Positions 27,750-37,952 of a stretch of 64,000 nt of DNA are shown here, piece by piece. Position numbers and translations under genes: made by a program. Every line of letters starts with the position of its first letter. Within the stretch, counting starts at the first letter, position 1. Where the stretch lies: the NCBI RefSeq assembly GCF_018402495.1, contig NZ_JAGYIU010000001.1:310001-374000 (forward strand), written 5' to 3'. The notes beneath the pieces were generated by a model. It did not search any database. It saw nothing but the letters and a program-made list of their open reading frames with translations, and was not told the origin of the DNA. This DNA is from Pseudoalteromonas sp. (GTDB taxonomy: Bacteria; Pseudomonadota; Gammaproteobacteria; Enterobacterales; Alteromonadaceae).

Positions 27750-28835
27750 ATGAAAGAGTCCGTTTATCGTAAATTAGAAACCTTAGTTGAGCGTTACGAA
27801 GAAGTTCAAGCGCTACTAAGTGACCCATCGGTCATTAGTGATCAAAACCGCTTTCGTACTCTTTCAAAAGAATACTCTGAGCTTGAAGAAGTTGTGAAAA
27901 CGTTTTTAGCATACCAACAAGCACAAGAAGACTTGAGTAGCGCTGAAGAAATGCTAAAAGATTCAGATCCTGAAATGCGCGAAATGGCACAAGAAGAATA
28001 TAAAGAAGCAAAAGCACAAATTTCGACTTTAGAAGACGACATTCAAGTGCTTATGTTGCCTAAAGATCCGAAAGACAATAACAACGTGTTTTTAGAAGTT
28101 CGCGCCGGAACAGGGGGCGACGAGGCCGCTATTTTTGCTGGCGACTTATTTAGAATGTACAGTCGCTACGCAGAAACAAAAAAATGGAAAGTAGAAGTTG
28201 TGACGACCAACGAAGGTGAACATGGCGGCTACAAAGAAGTCATTGCTAACATCAGCGGTGAAGGTGTGTATGGGCAATTAAAATTTGAATCAGGCGTGCA
28301 CCGTGTACAGCGCGTCCCAGAAACTGAGTCACAAGGGCGCGTACATACCTCAGCATGTACTGTTGCTGTAATGGCTGAAGTGCCAGAAGCAGAGGCCATA
28401 GAAATTAATACCGCCGATATTAAAGTTGATACCTTTAGAGCATCGGGCGCGGGTGGTCAGCACGTTAATAAAACCGACTCTGCCATTCGTATTACCCATT
28501 TACCAACCGGTGTTGTGGTTGAATGTCAGGATGAGCGTTCTCAACATAAAAACCGTGCAAAAGCGATGTCGGTATTGGCGGCGCGTTTGCAACAGGCTGA
28601 AGATGAAAAACGTCATGCTGCTGAGGCGTCTGAACGTCGTAATTTAGTGGGCAGTGGCGATCGTTCTGAGCGTATTCGCACATACAACTATCCGCAGGGG
28701 CGTATTACCGATCACCGTATTAACTTAACGCTTTATCGTTTAAACGAAGTGGTAGCTGGTGATTTAGGGGCTGTTATTGAACCGCTTATGCAAGAGCATC
28801 AGGCTGACTTATTAGCTGCGATGGGCGACGATTAA
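27750..28835 (+). CDS. prfA: Peptide chain release factor 1
   Basis: RF1 recognises UAA and UAG and triggers peptide release. The 361 residues show the codon-recognition PxT tripeptide as Pro-Glu-Thr within [15 protein letters not shown] and the universal GGQ in [15 protein letters not shown], whose glutamine is methylated by the next gene's product. The N-terminal helical domain is rich in E and Q as usual. It lies between hemA and prmC in the conserved operon. RF2 would show SPF in place of PxT, so RF1 is certain. Confidence 0.98.
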   Translation: MKESVYRKLETLVERYEEVQALLSDPSVISDQNRFRTLSKEYSELEEVVKTFLAYQQAQEDLSSAEEMLKDSDPEMREMAQEEYKEAKAQISTLEDDIQVLMLPKDPKDNNNVFLEVRAGTGGDEAAIFAGDLFRMYSRYAETKKWKVEVVTTNEGEHGGYKEVIANISGEGVYGQLKFESGVHRVQRVPETESQGRVHTSACTVAVMAEVPEAEAIEINTADIKVDTFRASGAGGQHVNKTDSAIRITHLPTGVVVECQDERSQHKNRAKAMSVLAARLQQAEDEKRHAAEASERRNLVGSGDRSERIRTYNYPQGRITDHRINLTLYRLNEVVAGDLGAVIEPLMQEHQADLLAAMGDD

Positions 28836-28837
28836 TC

Positions 28838-29677
28838 GTGAGCCTTACTGTTGAAAGCGCCATTATTACAGGTGCTAATTTATTAGCATCAAGTAGTGAT
28901 AGCGCAAAGTTAGATGCGCAAGTGCTACTGCTTAATATTTTACAAAAGCCACGCAGTTACTTATTTACTTGGCCAGAAAAACAATTAACGGATGAGCAAG
29001 CTCAGGCATTTGAACATGCATGCGAACGTCGTTTAAATGGCGAACCGGTATCACATATTACAGGGTATCGTGAGTTTTGGAGTTTGCAGCTTGAAGTAAA
29101 TCCAACAACGCTCATTCCTCGCCCTGATACCGAAACCTTAGTTGAGCTTGCGCTTGCATGTGATGTGCCTAATGGCGCAAAAGTACTTGATTTAGGAACT
29201 GGTACAGGCGCAATTGCACTGGCGCTGGGTAGCGAAATGCCAGGATGGGATATTATTGCCGTTGATCGTATTGATGATGCAGTGGCACTGGCCAAGCGAA
29301 ACCAAGAACGATTAGCCATAAACAATGTAAGTGTTGAACAAAGTGACTGGTTTAGCGCGTTAAAAAATAAAAAGTTTGATCTAATTGTAACTAATCCTCC
29401 CTATATAGAATGTGACGATGAACACTTACAGCAAGGCGATGTGCGTTTTGAACCTTTGTCTGCATTAGTTGCAGGTGATTCAGGACTTGCTGATATTAAA
29501 CAAATAATTACACAATCGCGTGACTATTTGCATTCTAATGGCTATCTTTTAATTGAACACGGATTTGATCAAAGTGCAGCTGTTCGCCATATGTTTACCG
29601 AAATGGCGTTTATAAATGTAAGCACAGTGAAAGATCTTGGTAATAATGACCGCGTAACTTTCGGACAATGGCCCTAA
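28838..29677 (+). CDS. prmC: RF1/RF2 glutamine N5-methyltransferase PrmC
   Basis: PrmC methylates the GGQ glutamine of the release factors using S-adenosylmethionine. The 279 residues contain the SAM-binding motif VLDLGTGTGAIALAL and the NPPY motif (IVTNPPYIE) of amide-N methyltransferases. The start is GTG, two bases after the prfA stop, so the substrate and its modifying enzyme are translationally coupled. The next gene is 55 bases away once its proper start is used, and begins a different function. Confidence 0.97.
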   Translation: MSLTVESAIITGANLLASSSDSAKLDAQVLLLNILQKPRSYLFTWPEKQLTDEQAQAFEHACERRLNGEPVSHITGYREFWSLQLEVNPTTLIPRPDTETLVELALACDVPNGAKVLDLGTGTGAIALALGSEMPGWDIIAVDRIDDAVALAKRNQERLAINNVSVEQSDWFSALKNKKFDLIVTNPPYIECDDEHLQQGDVRFEPLSALVAGDSGLADIKQIITQSRDYLHSNGYLLIEHGFDQSAAVRHMFTEMAFINVSTVKDLGNNDRVTFGQWP

Positions 29678-29732
29678 ATAAACTTAAATAGCTCCGTTGT
29701 TTGTTTGCATAAGGTTTAAGGAATTCTATGTG

Positions 29733-31286
29733 ATGGAAGATTTTTTATTTTCAAATGAACAACCAGCTGAAGTAGCAACCGAAGAGCAAGGGACATGGAA
29801 AGTGCTCATCGTTGATGATGAACCTGAGGTTCATGCCGTTACTCGCCTTGCGTTAAGTGATTTTAAGTTTCAAGATAAACGTTTGGAATTTATAAGTGCC
29901 TATTCAGGCGCAGAAGCGAAAAAGTTGATTGATGCTCACCCCGATGCCGCGATCATTCTACTCGATGTTGTTATGGAAACAGACGACGCCGGTCTACAAG
30001 TTGCAAAGTACATTCGTGATTCAGTAAAAAATAACTTCATCCGTATTATTTTACGAACTGGACAGCCGGGCCAAGCACCCGAGCGCCAAGTTATCGTAAA
30101 TTACGATATTAACGATTACAAATCAAAAACAGAACTCACCGCGCAAAAATTATTTACAGTGATGATGGCAAGCCTTCGCTCATATCGCGATATCATTTCG
30201 ATTGAGCAATCACGTGAAGGGCTAGAAAAAATAATCACCGCCTCGCGCAATATTTTTGCAACTCATTCAATGGATAATTTTATTGAAGGAGTAATGCAGC
30301 AGCTTACTTCTTTACTCAACGTTGCCGATGAGGCTATGTATGCCACAACACTGGTTGCACAAAATCCACCAGAAGAGGTAAATAAAAAACTTATTGTTTG
30401 CTCTGGCACAGGTGAGTTTGCTAAAAGTGAAGGTAAAGAGCTAGAAACAGTACTTGCAAAAGATCAGCTTTTGGCATGCCAAGAAGCGCTTACAAACAAA
30501 ACTATTGTTTACAAAGATAATTATTTATTTGCCTATTGCAGTAGTAAGTTTAACCATAATTCAATGCTGTTTGTCTCAGGCGTACCATCAAAGTTGACGG
30601 ATACACAGCGTAATTTAATCGAAATCTTTTCTCAAAATGCCCAGTTAGCATTTGAAAATGTACAATTACACACTGAAGTTGAAGCCACACAACAAGAGCT
30701 TGTTTATCGTTTAAGTGAAGCGGTTGAACAGCGCTCGTGCGAAACGGGTAATCACGTAAAACGGGTTGCTCATATTTGTTATGAGTTGGCATTAGCGTAT
30801 GGGTTATCTGAAGAGCAAGCTAATTTGATTCGCTTTGCATCGCCATTGCATGATGTGGGTAAAATAGGTATTCCTGATGCAATTTTAAATAAGCCAGGTA
30901 AGCTAGACAGCAGAGAGTGGGAGGTGATGAAAACTCACGCAGGTAAAGGGTACGCTATTTTGAAAGATTCACCGCGTAAAATAGTCAGTGTAGGCGCATT
31001 AATTGCGCAGCAGCACCACGAAAAGTGGGATGGCTCTGGTTACCCTGGTGGATTAAAAGGTGAGCGAATTGATATTTTTGCCAGAATAGTTGCATTGGCT
31101 GATGTGTATGATGCGCTACGCCATAAGCGTTGTTACAAAGATGCATGGTCAGTTGAAGACGCGGTTGCAGAAATCAATGCCAACAAAGGAACGCATTTTG
31201 ATCCTAAACTTGTTGATGTATTTAATGATAAACTTGAAGAACTTGAGGCGGTACTTTTGCGCTTTCCTGATAAAACAAATAACTAA
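29733..31286 (+). CDS. Response regulator with DUF3369 and HD-GYP domains
   Basis: The predicted 517-residue cytosolic protein has an N-terminal receiver (VLIVDDEPEVHAV, with acidic Asp28 and Asp29 and phospho-acceptor Asp78 in IILLDVVMET), a central DUF3369 sensor-like domain, and a C-terminal HD-GYP domain. In the last, the HD pair of SPLHDVGKIGIPDAIL and the HHEKWDGSGYPGGL motif are complete, so it is probably an active cyclic-di-GMP phosphodiesterase. The start follows AAGGAATTCTATGTG; a GTG one codon earlier is possible. No histidine kinase gene lies nearby. It sits between prmC and sirB2, where E. coli has no such gene. Confidence 0.92.
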   Translation: MEDFLFSNEQPAEVATEEQGTWKVLIVDDEPEVHAVTRLALSDFKFQDKRLEFISAYSGAEAKKLIDAHPDAAIILLDVVMETDDAGLQVAKYIRDSVKNNFIRIILRTGQPGQAPERQVIVNYDINDYKSKTELTAQKLFTVMMASLRSYRDIISIEQSREGLEKIITASRNIFATHSMDNFIEGVMQQLTSLLNVADEAMYATTLVAQNPPEEVNKKLIVCSGTGEFAKSEGKELETVLAKDQLLACQEALTNKTIVYKDNYLFAYCSSKFNHNSMLFVSGVPSKLTDTQRNLIEIFSQNAQLAFENVQLHTEVEATQQELVYRLSEAVEQRSCETGNHVKRVAHICYELALAYGLSEEQANLIRFASPLHDVGKIGIPDAILNKPGKLDSREWEVMKTHAGKGYAILKDSPRKIVSVGALIAQQHHEKWDGSGYPGGLKGERIDIFARIVALADVYDALRHKRCYKDAWSVEDAVAEINANKGTHFDPKLVDVFNDKLEELEAVLLRFPDKTNN

Positions 31287-31304
31287 GAGAAGTAACTTTA
31301 CATT

Positions 31305-31679
31305 ATGGATTATTTAGCATTAAAACATTCACACATGGCTATTGCGCTGGTGAGTATTATTTTATTTTACGTACGTTCTTTTTCTCGTATGGGCAATGGC
31401 AGCCTTGCCAAAAATAAAGTGGTGTTTATTGGCAGCCACAGCATAGACACTTTACTGATCATCTCAGCTATTGCTTTAATGGCGATGGCTAAAATTAACC
31501 CGTTAGAGCAACTTTGGTTATTAGAAAAAATTATTCTAGTTATCGTCTATATTGCTGTGGGTATTATTAGTGCTAAACAAACGACAAATGTACCAAAAGT
31601 CGTATTTTTAGTGCTTAACACCGCCGTTATTTTAGCGATTGGTTATTTAGCAACGGCTAAAGCCCCGCTGTTGTTATAA
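31305..31679 (+). CDS. sirB2: SirB2-family membrane protein
   Basis: The 124-residue protein is almost entirely hydrophobic, with about four membrane segments (HMAIALVSIILFYV, TLLIISAIALMAM, IILVIVYIAVGII, VVFLVLNTAVILAIGYL). The N-terminal KHSHMAIALVS and the SFSRMGNGSL turn are typical of SirB2. SirB2 was named from Salmonella invasion-gene screening, but its biochemical role is unknown. It starts 18 bases after the HD-GYP gene and precedes sirB1, in the usual hemA-prfA-prmC-sirB2-sirB1-kdsA arrangement. Confidence 0.88.
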   Translation: MDYLALKHSHMAIALVSIILFYVRSFSRMGNGSLAKNKVVFIGSHSIDTLLIISAIALMAMAKINPLEQLWLLEKIILVIVYIAVGIISAKQTTNVPKVVFLVLNTAVILAIGYLATAKAPLLL

Positions 31680-31810
31680 TTAACAATGCCTATTTAAGCT
31701 TTGCACACCAAAGGTGTAAAGCTTATCTTCTTAATTCATTTCTGATTATTGGTATCTAGCTTTAAAATTAGGTAAACTACGTCTTCGTTTTCTAGAATGT
31801 TGTAGTATGA

Positions 31811-32638
31811 ATGACCACCCTCGGGTTTGATGAACACGATGAATCTTATATAGAAGATGCTTACGATGATTTTTTGCCGCCGGCTATATATCGTTGTATC
31901 AAAGCGGAAGCTAAATGGGACCCTCAAATAGACTTAACACCAAGTCTTGAAATACTCACCACGTTTGAGCAGCAAATAGAGTCTATTTGTCAGCAGATGC
32001 CGGACGAACATGATCGCCTAGATAAACTACTTGATAGCTTTTATAGCGAGTGGTTATTTAGTGCATCAAGTTTGAAAGTCCCTGAATACAAGTTAAATAA
32101 CATCAGCTATACCTTGTCTATGCGCAGTGGCACACCGACGACTTTAGCTATTTTATTATGCCACTTTTTACAGCATGCTAAACTTGATGCCAGTGTAAGC
32201 ATAACTCAAGGCGAAGTGGGCATTCACGTCGCAATGAGTGATGAAGAGGGCTATCTTGTTGACCCTAGCAGTGGCCAACAAAGCTGGTACATCATTCCTG
32301 AAAATATTGATGAAGAAAATCCTCAAGAACAAGAGCCTTTAGAGCTTATTTTTGAAGACGAAGTGTATAAGTTATTTTTAGCGCAGCAAAAATGGTCTTT
32401 TATTAGTGAAAATAAATTTGGTCATGCGCTAACCTGCGTCGATTTATTAATGGAAATGTTAGGGGATGACCCTTATGAGCGACGCGACAGAGGTTATTTA
32501 CTAAATCAGCTTGGCTGTCCTAAAATGGCACGAGATGATTTACAGTTTTTTGTTGATGAATGTCCTGATGATCCAGCGATTGAAATCATTCTACATCAAA
32601 TTGAAGAACTTGAAGACAATCATAAAACTCACCATTAA
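31811..32638 (+). CDS. sirB1: SirB1-family protein (transglutaminase-like core plus TPR-like tail)
   Basis: The 275-residue soluble protein contains the SirB1 core: YTLSMRSGTPTTLAILLCHFLQHAKLDA, then GEVGIHVAMSDEEGYLVDPSSG, which resembles a transglutaminase-like fold. The C-terminal helical repeat part (YERRDRGYLLNQLGCPKMARDDLQFFVDECP) is TPR-like. The cysteine expected in an active transglutaminase is not obvious at the core position, so catalysis is doubtful. The gap to sirB2 is 131 bases, longer than elsewhere in the operon, and may contain a promoter. Its molecular function is unknown. Confidence 0.88.
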   Translation: MTTLGFDEHDESYIEDAYDDFLPPAIYRCIKAEAKWDPQIDLTPSLEILTTFEQQIESICQQMPDEHDRLDKLLDSFYSEWLFSASSLKVPEYKLNNISYTLSMRSGTPTTLAILLCHFLQHAKLDASVSITQGEVGIHVAMSDEEGYLVDPSSGQQSWYIIPENIDEENPQEQEPLELIFEDEVYKLFLAQQKWSFISENKFGHALTCVDLLMEMLGDDPYERRDRGYLLNQLGCPKMARDDLQFFVDECPDDPAIEIILHQIEELEDNHKTHH

Positions 32639-32659
32639 AAATAAAAAATAGGAAATATT

Positions 32660-33913
32660 ATGGCTGTTCCTCAAACAGCACTCATTACGAATGATGCCGT
32701 TGTACTTGGCTTGTTGGCGGTTATTTTAGGGTTTATTTTTAAAACCTCAAATAGTCAACGTCCGGGCCTTGTGGCATTTTATAAATATGTACCAGCGTTA
32801 TTATTATGCTATTTTTTACCGTCGTTGTTAAATACCTTTGGTGTTGTTGATGGCTCTCAATCGAGTGTGTATTACGTTGCTTCGCGATACTTATTGCCAG
32901 CGTGTTTAGTTTTATTGACCATTAGCATTGATTTAAAAGCGATTATTAATTTAGGTCCCAAAGCTTTAATTATGTTTTTAACCGGGACCATAGGTATTGT
33001 AATTGGTGGCCCACTCGCTATTTTAATTATGAGTGCTGTGTACCCTGAAGCCGTTGGTGGACATGGCCCAGATGCTGTTTGGCGAGGCATGACAACCATT
33101 GCAGGTAGCTGGATTGGGGGCGGTGCAAATCAAGCGTCAATGAAAGAAATGTTTGAAGTGGGTGGTGATATTTTCTCAGCCATGGTGACTGTTGATGTGA
33201 TTGTGGCTAATTTATGGATGGCGGTATTATTATTAATGGCGGCTAATCATAAAGCCATTGATGCTAAAGCGGGGGCCGATACCACTGCGATTGAAGATTT
33301 AAAGCAGCGTGTTGAAAAATACCATGCAGAGCATGCGCGTATGCTAACGTTGAATGATTACATGATGATTATTGCGATTGCTTTTGGTATTACCGGTTTG
33401 GCGCACTTTTTTGCTGATATTTTAGGGCCTTTCTTTGCTAATAATTATGCCTGGGCAAAAGAGTATAGTTTAAATAGTAAGTTCTTTTGGCTAATTGTTA
33501 TATCGACCACTATAGGGATCAGTTTATCATTCACTAAGGTGCGTCATATTGAGGCGTTTGGTTCGTCTAAAGTGGCGTCAGCATTTTTATATATTTTAGT
33601 AGCATCGATTGGCCTGCATATGAATGTGATGGCGATTTTTGATTCACCACTGTACTTTGTTATTGGTGCAATTTGGATGCTAACCCACGCCAGTTTAATG
33701 CTGATTGTTGCTAAACTAATTAAAGCGCCGTTGTTTTATATGGCTGTGGGCTCACAGGCCAATGTGGGGGGCGCAGCGTCTGCCCCTGTCGTTGCTGCTG
33801 CATTTCACCCACCACTGGCACCGGTCGGTGTGTTATTAGCAGTGCTTGGCTATGGTGTAGGTACATATATGGCGTATATTTGTGGATTAATGATGCAAGC
33901 AGTTGCACCATAA
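32660..33913 (+). CDS. DUF819-family membrane protein (YjcL-like)
   Basis: The 417 residues form about ten or more hydrophobic helices and carry the DUF819 features: VLGLLAVILGFIFK at the start, SRYLLPACLVLLTISIDLKAI, the glycine-rich TTIAGSWIGGGANQASMKE, and a second one near the end, SQANVGGAASAPVVAAAFHP. The two related half-motifs suggest an internal duplication like that of other secondary transporters. Substrate is unknown. It sits between sirB1 and kdsA with short gaps (21 and 9 bases), so it is probably co-transcribed with kdsA. Confidence 0.87.
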   Translation: MAVPQTALITNDAVVLGLLAVILGFIFKTSNSQRPGLVAFYKYVPALLLCYFLPSLLNTFGVVDGSQSSVYYVASRYLLPACLVLLTISIDLKAIINLGPKALIMFLTGTIGIVIGGPLAILIMSAVYPEAVGGHGPDAVWRGMTTIAGSWIGGGANQASMKEMFEVGGDIFSAMVTVDVIVANLWMAVLLLMAANHKAIDAKAGADTTAIEDLKQRVEKYHAEHARMLTLNDYMMIIAIAFGITGLAHFFADILGPFFANNYAWAKEYSLNSKFFWLIVISTTIGISLSFTKVRHIEAFGSSKVASAFLYILVASIGLHMNVMAIFDSPLYFVIGAIWMLTHASLMLIVAKLIKAPLFYMAVGSQANVGGAASAPVVAAAFHPPLAPVGVLLAVLGYGVGTYMAYICGLMMQAVAP

Positions 33914-34777
<864 letters not shown>

Positions 34778-34793
34778 AGTTAATTAGCACTTT

Positions 34794-34820
34794 AAAAAGC
34801 GACTTAGGTCGCTTTTTTTA
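34794..34820 (+). terminator. Terminator after kdsA
   Basis: AAAAAGCGAC-TTAG-GTCGCTTTTT with a run of seven T is a canonical intrinsic terminator closing the hemA-kdsA series. Confidence 0.9.
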
Positions 34821-34896
34821 TGGCTTGAATATACTCTTTCCCAGCATAGGTATATAATTCACCGCATAAGAAAAACTAATTCTAAGCTTGGTTGCC

Positions 34897-35793
34897 ATGT
34901 CAAGACGAGTTCCTCCATTAAACGCGCTGAAAGCTTTTGAAGCTGCAGCACGTCATTTAAGCTTTACTAAAGCCGCAGAAGAATTGTATGTAACGCAAGC
35001 TGCGGTAAGTCATCAAATAAAAACACTCGAAGAACACTTAGGTTTAAAGTTGTTTTTACGTAAAAATCGCTCGTTACTTTTGACCGAGGAAGGCCAAGGT
35101 TACTTTTTAGATATTAAAGAGATTTTTACTCAGCTTATAGATGCAACCGAAAAGCTATTAGCCCGTGGTGCCAAAGGCTCGTTAACTGTGAGTTTAACCC
35201 CTAGCTTTGCGATTCAGTGGCTTATTCCTCGATTAAGCTTATTTAATGAATTGCACCCAGAAATTGATGTGCGAATTAAAGCCCAAGATCAGGATGAAAA
35301 CTCGTTAACAGACGATGTTGATATCTCAATTTATTATGGTCGCGGTCATTGGAGTGGGGTGCAAGCCTATAAACTGCATACTGAGTATTTAGTGCCGTTA
35401 TGTAGCCCGTTACTGTTAAGTGGCCCCAGAGCGCTTAACCAACCGAGTGACTTGGCAAACCATACCTTGCTGCATGACACCACCCGTAAAAACTGGAAAA
35501 CCTGGATGAAAACCGCGGGTGTACGTAATGTACAAGTTAACCAAGGGCCTATTTTTAGTCATTCTTCTATGGTGCTGCAAGCTGCAGTTCATGGTCAAGG
35601 GGTTGCAATTGGTAACAGCGTACTAGCAAAACCCGATATTGATGCCGGACGTTTAGTGATCCCGTTTAATCACAGCTTAGAAAGTAAAAACGCCTATTAT
35701 TTAGTGATCCGTGAGTCGCAAAATGAATTAGGCAAAATTGTATCGTTTAAAGACTGGATGTTAAGTTTAGTTGAGCAGGAGCAAGAATATTAA
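34897..35793 (+). CDS. gcvA: LysR-family regulator, GcvA type
   Basis: The 298-residue LysR regulator has a winged helix-turn-helix N-terminus (LKAFEAAARHLSFTKAAEELYVTQAAVSHQIKTLE) and a substrate-binding domain with LTVSLTPSFAIQWLIPRL. GcvA controls the glycine-cleavage operon in E. coli. The specific name rests on the strong match of the N-terminus (SRRVPPLNALKAFEAAARH) and on the downstream ygdD and rlmM, the E. coli neighbours. I chose the ATG at MSRRVPPL, not a TTG three codons upstream. Its stop overlaps the next ATG by one base. Confidence 0.88.
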   Translation: MSRRVPPLNALKAFEAAARHLSFTKAAEELYVTQAAVSHQIKTLEEHLGLKLFLRKNRSLLLTEEGQGYFLDIKEIFTQLIDATEKLLARGAKGSLTVSLTPSFAIQWLIPRLSLFNELHPEIDVRIKAQDQDENSLTDDVDISIYYGRGHWSGVQAYKLHTEYLVPLCSPLLLSGPRALNQPSDLANHTLLHDTTRKNWKTWMKTAGVRNVQVNQGPIFSHSSMVLQAAVHGQGVAIGNSVLAKPDIDAGRLVIPFNHSLESKNAYYLVIRESQNELGKIVSFKDWMLSLVEQEQEY

Positions 35794-36449
35794 TGAGTAT
35801 TGAATGGGTTAGAAGTTGCCATCAACCTGCAATCGCACAGTTTATATTTGCTCATGGAGCAGGAGCGGGTAGTGACTCTGAGTTTATGCAAATAATGGCG
35901 AAACAGCTCAGTGAGTACAGTATTGATGTTGGACTGTTTGATTTTGAATATATGCAAATTGCTAAACAATCCAATAAACGCCGCCCACCAGAACGCGCAC
36001 CAAAGCTTCTTACTTATTTTGAGCATATTCTTACCCAAGCTGATACGAGTTTACCGCTATTTATAGGGGGTAAATCAATGGGTGGGCGCATGGCATCGAT
36101 GCTTGCCTGCTCGACTTGTCATCCTGTTTTAGGCGTGCTTGCGTTTGGTTATCCGTTTCATCCTCCAGGCAAGCCGGAAAAGCTCCGTACAGATCATTTT
36201 GCAGACATACCCTGTCCTTTTTTGGTACTACAAGGGGAAAGAGATACATTTGGTACTCGCGAAGAACTTGCAACAATAACAATGCCAAAGCAGCCAGAAT
36301 ATATATGGCTGACTGATGGGGATCATTCATTAAAACCGCGTAAAAAAAGTGGTGTGACTGAGCAACAAAACTTAGATGTTGCTGCAATGCAAGCCGCTTG
36401 TTTTATAAAAAACACCATCGAGAATTTAAAGCAGGATAAACATGGTTAA
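35793..36449 (+). CDS. Alpha/beta hydrolase of the Tex30/KANL3-like group
   Basis: The 218-residue soluble protein has the alpha/beta hydrolase layout: FIFAHGAGAGSDSEF (oxyanion hole region), the nucleophile elbow GGKSMGGRMAS with the serine in the GxSxG position, and a later HSL motif in LTDGDHSLKPRKKSG, with an Asp in FLVLQGERDTFG. Together they give a Ser-Asp-His triad. The substrate is unknown. Its ATG overlaps the gcvA stop and its end overlaps ygdD by eight bases, so the three are a tight operon. Confidence 0.9.
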   Translation: MSIEWVRSCHQPAIAQFIFAHGAGAGSDSEFMQIMAKQLSEYSIDVGLFDFEYMQIAKQSNKRRPPERAPKLLTYFEHILTQADTSLPLFIGGKSMGGRMASMLACSTCHPVLGVLAFGYPFHPPGKPEKLRTDHFADIPCPFLVLQGERDTFGTREELATITMPKQPEYIWLTDGDHSLKPRKKSGVTEQQNLDVAAMQAACFIKNTIENLKQDKHG

Positions 36450-36810
36450 ACTATTTTTACTCGCAGGCAGCTTTTTTTGTTTATTTTCAGTGATATTGGG
36501 CGCATTTGCTGCTCATGGCTTAAAAAGCCGTTTATCTGAGTACGCTATTGGTATTTTTAAAACCGCCGCCGAATACCAAATGGTGCATGGGCTGGCACTG
36601 ATTGCCGTGGCAATTTTAATAAAGTGGGGTATTAACTTAAGCGCGGCGGGTGGTTTTTTTGTAGCGGGTACGTTGTTATTTAGCGGCAGCTTATACTTAT
36701 TGGCCTTAACAGGGTTAAAATGGCTGGGCCCAATTACCCCGTTGGGTGGGCTGTGCTTTATTATTGGTTGGATAGTTATTTTAGTGCAAGTTGCACGATT
36801 TAAGTTTTAA
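36442..36810 (+). CDS. ygdD: DUF423 membrane protein YgdD
   Basis: The 122-residue protein has four hydrophobic segments and the DUF423 motif GAFAAHGLKSRLS near residues 21-33, followed by YQMVHGLALIAVA. It is an inner-membrane protein of unknown role. It overlaps the hydrolase gene by eight bases and is 17 bases before rlmM, as in the gcvA-ygdD-rlmM arrangement of E. coli. Confidence 0.92.
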   Translation: MVKLFLLAGSFFCLFSVILGAFAAHGLKSRLSEYAIGIFKTAAEYQMVHGLALIAVAILIKWGINLSAAGGFFVAGTLLFSGSLYLLALTGLKWLGPITPLGGLCFIIGWIVILVQVARFKF

Positions 36811-36827
36811 AGAGTTTAAGGGTTAAT

Positions 36828-37913
36828 ATGTCTAGTGTTGTGATTTACTGTCGTAGTGGTTTTGAAAACGATGCCGCTGCTGAAATAACGTTTCACGCCG
36901 CCGAGCAAGGATTTGCTGGGTATGTAAAAGCAAAACCAAATACCGGTTATGTTATTTATGAGTGTTTTGAAGCGCAGCACAGCGACGAAATAATCAAAAA
37001 AGTTGATTTTAAAAATATGGTATTTGCACGCCAATGGTTTGCAGGTAACTTAATTGAAAATATGCCCGTAGAAGACAGAGTAGGCGCCATTGTAGATGCG
37101 GCTAAAGATTTTACTCTGTGTTCTCAATTGCGAGTAGAAACACCCGATACCAACGAGGGCAAAGAGCTACTGACTTTTTGTAAAAAAATATCAACCCCAC
37201 TTAAAAAAGCCCTTGAGAAAAAAAATACCCTCTCGCGTGAGCCAAAAGCAAATCGTCCAGTCATGCATGTATTGTTTTTAGCAAACAACACGGCTTATGT
37301 TGGTTATTCCTATAGTTTTAATAATTCACCTTTTTTTATGGGTATTTTACGCTTACGTATGCCAAGCGATGGCCCAAGTCGTTCAACGCTTAAGTTAGAT
37401 GAAGCGTTTAATGTGTTTATTCCTGAGCAACAGCGTGAGTCGCGGGTACAAGCTGGGATGCGCAGTGTCGATTTAGGGGCTTGCCCAGGTGGCTGGACGT
37501 ATCAGTTAGTGCGCCGCGGTATGTTTGTAAGTGCAATAGATAATGGCCCAATGAACGAAAGTTTAATGGAAACGGGGCAGGTAAAGCATTTTAGAGAAGA
37601 TGGTTTTAAATACCGCCCAGAAAAAAGAAATATTACTTGGTTGGTGTGCGATATGGTAGAAAAGCCGACTAAAGTGACTAACTTGATGATTGACTGGGCG
37701 GTAAATGCCTATGCAAAAGAGCTTATTTTTAATCTAAAATTACCGATGAAAAAGCGCTTTGATAGTGTGTATGAATGTTTAAAAATGATTAAAGAAGAAA
37801 TGGCGAAGTACGGCATAAGCTACGAGTTACAAGCCAAGCATTTATACCATGACCGTGAAGAAATAACAGTGCACTTGAATGTCATTAAAGTACCACAGAG
37901 TTTATATAGCTAA
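36828..37913 (+). CDS. rlmM: 23S rRNA 2'-O-ribose C2498 methyltransferase
   Basis: RlmM methylates the ribose of C2498 in 23S rRNA. The 361 residues have an N-terminal THUMP-like part (CRSGFENDAAAEITFHA) and a Rossmann methyltransferase domain with the SAM loop VDLGACPGGWTYQL. The catalytic K-D-K-E type residues occur in LKLDEAF and later KAKHLYHDREE, as far as can be judged. It is last in the gcvA series and closes at a hairpin shared with convergent cysZ. Confidence 0.95.
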   Translation: MSSVVIYCRSGFENDAAAEITFHAAEQGFAGYVKAKPNTGYVIYECFEAQHSDEIIKKVDFKNMVFARQWFAGNLIENMPVEDRVGAIVDAAKDFTLCSQLRVETPDTNEGKELLTFCKKISTPLKKALEKKNTLSREPKANRPVMHVLFLANNTAYVGYSYSFNNSPFFMGILRLRMPSDGPSRSTLKLDEAFNVFIPEQQRESRVQAGMRSVDLGACPGGWTYQLVRRGMFVSAIDNGPMNESLMETGQVKHFREDGFKYRPEKRNITWLVCDMVEKPTKVTNLMIDWAVNAYAKELIFNLKLPMKKRFDSVYECLKMIKEEMAKYGISYELQAKHLYHDREEITVHLNVIKVPQSLYS

Positions 37914-37924
37914 AACGCATAATA

Positions 37925-37952
37925 ACAATGGGCCAACTGGCCCATTGTAATT
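37925..37952 (+). terminator. Hairpin between rlmM and cysZ
   Basis: ACAATGGGCC-AACT-GGCCCATTGT is a perfect 10-bp stem followed by AATTTT. It lies between convergent genes and may serve both directions. Confidence 0.75.

Noticed and set aside
28312..28350. PET in place of PAT in the RF1 codon-recognition tripeptide
   Set aside because: The family motif is PxT and the middle residue varies; I see no reason to infer altered stop-codon reading.
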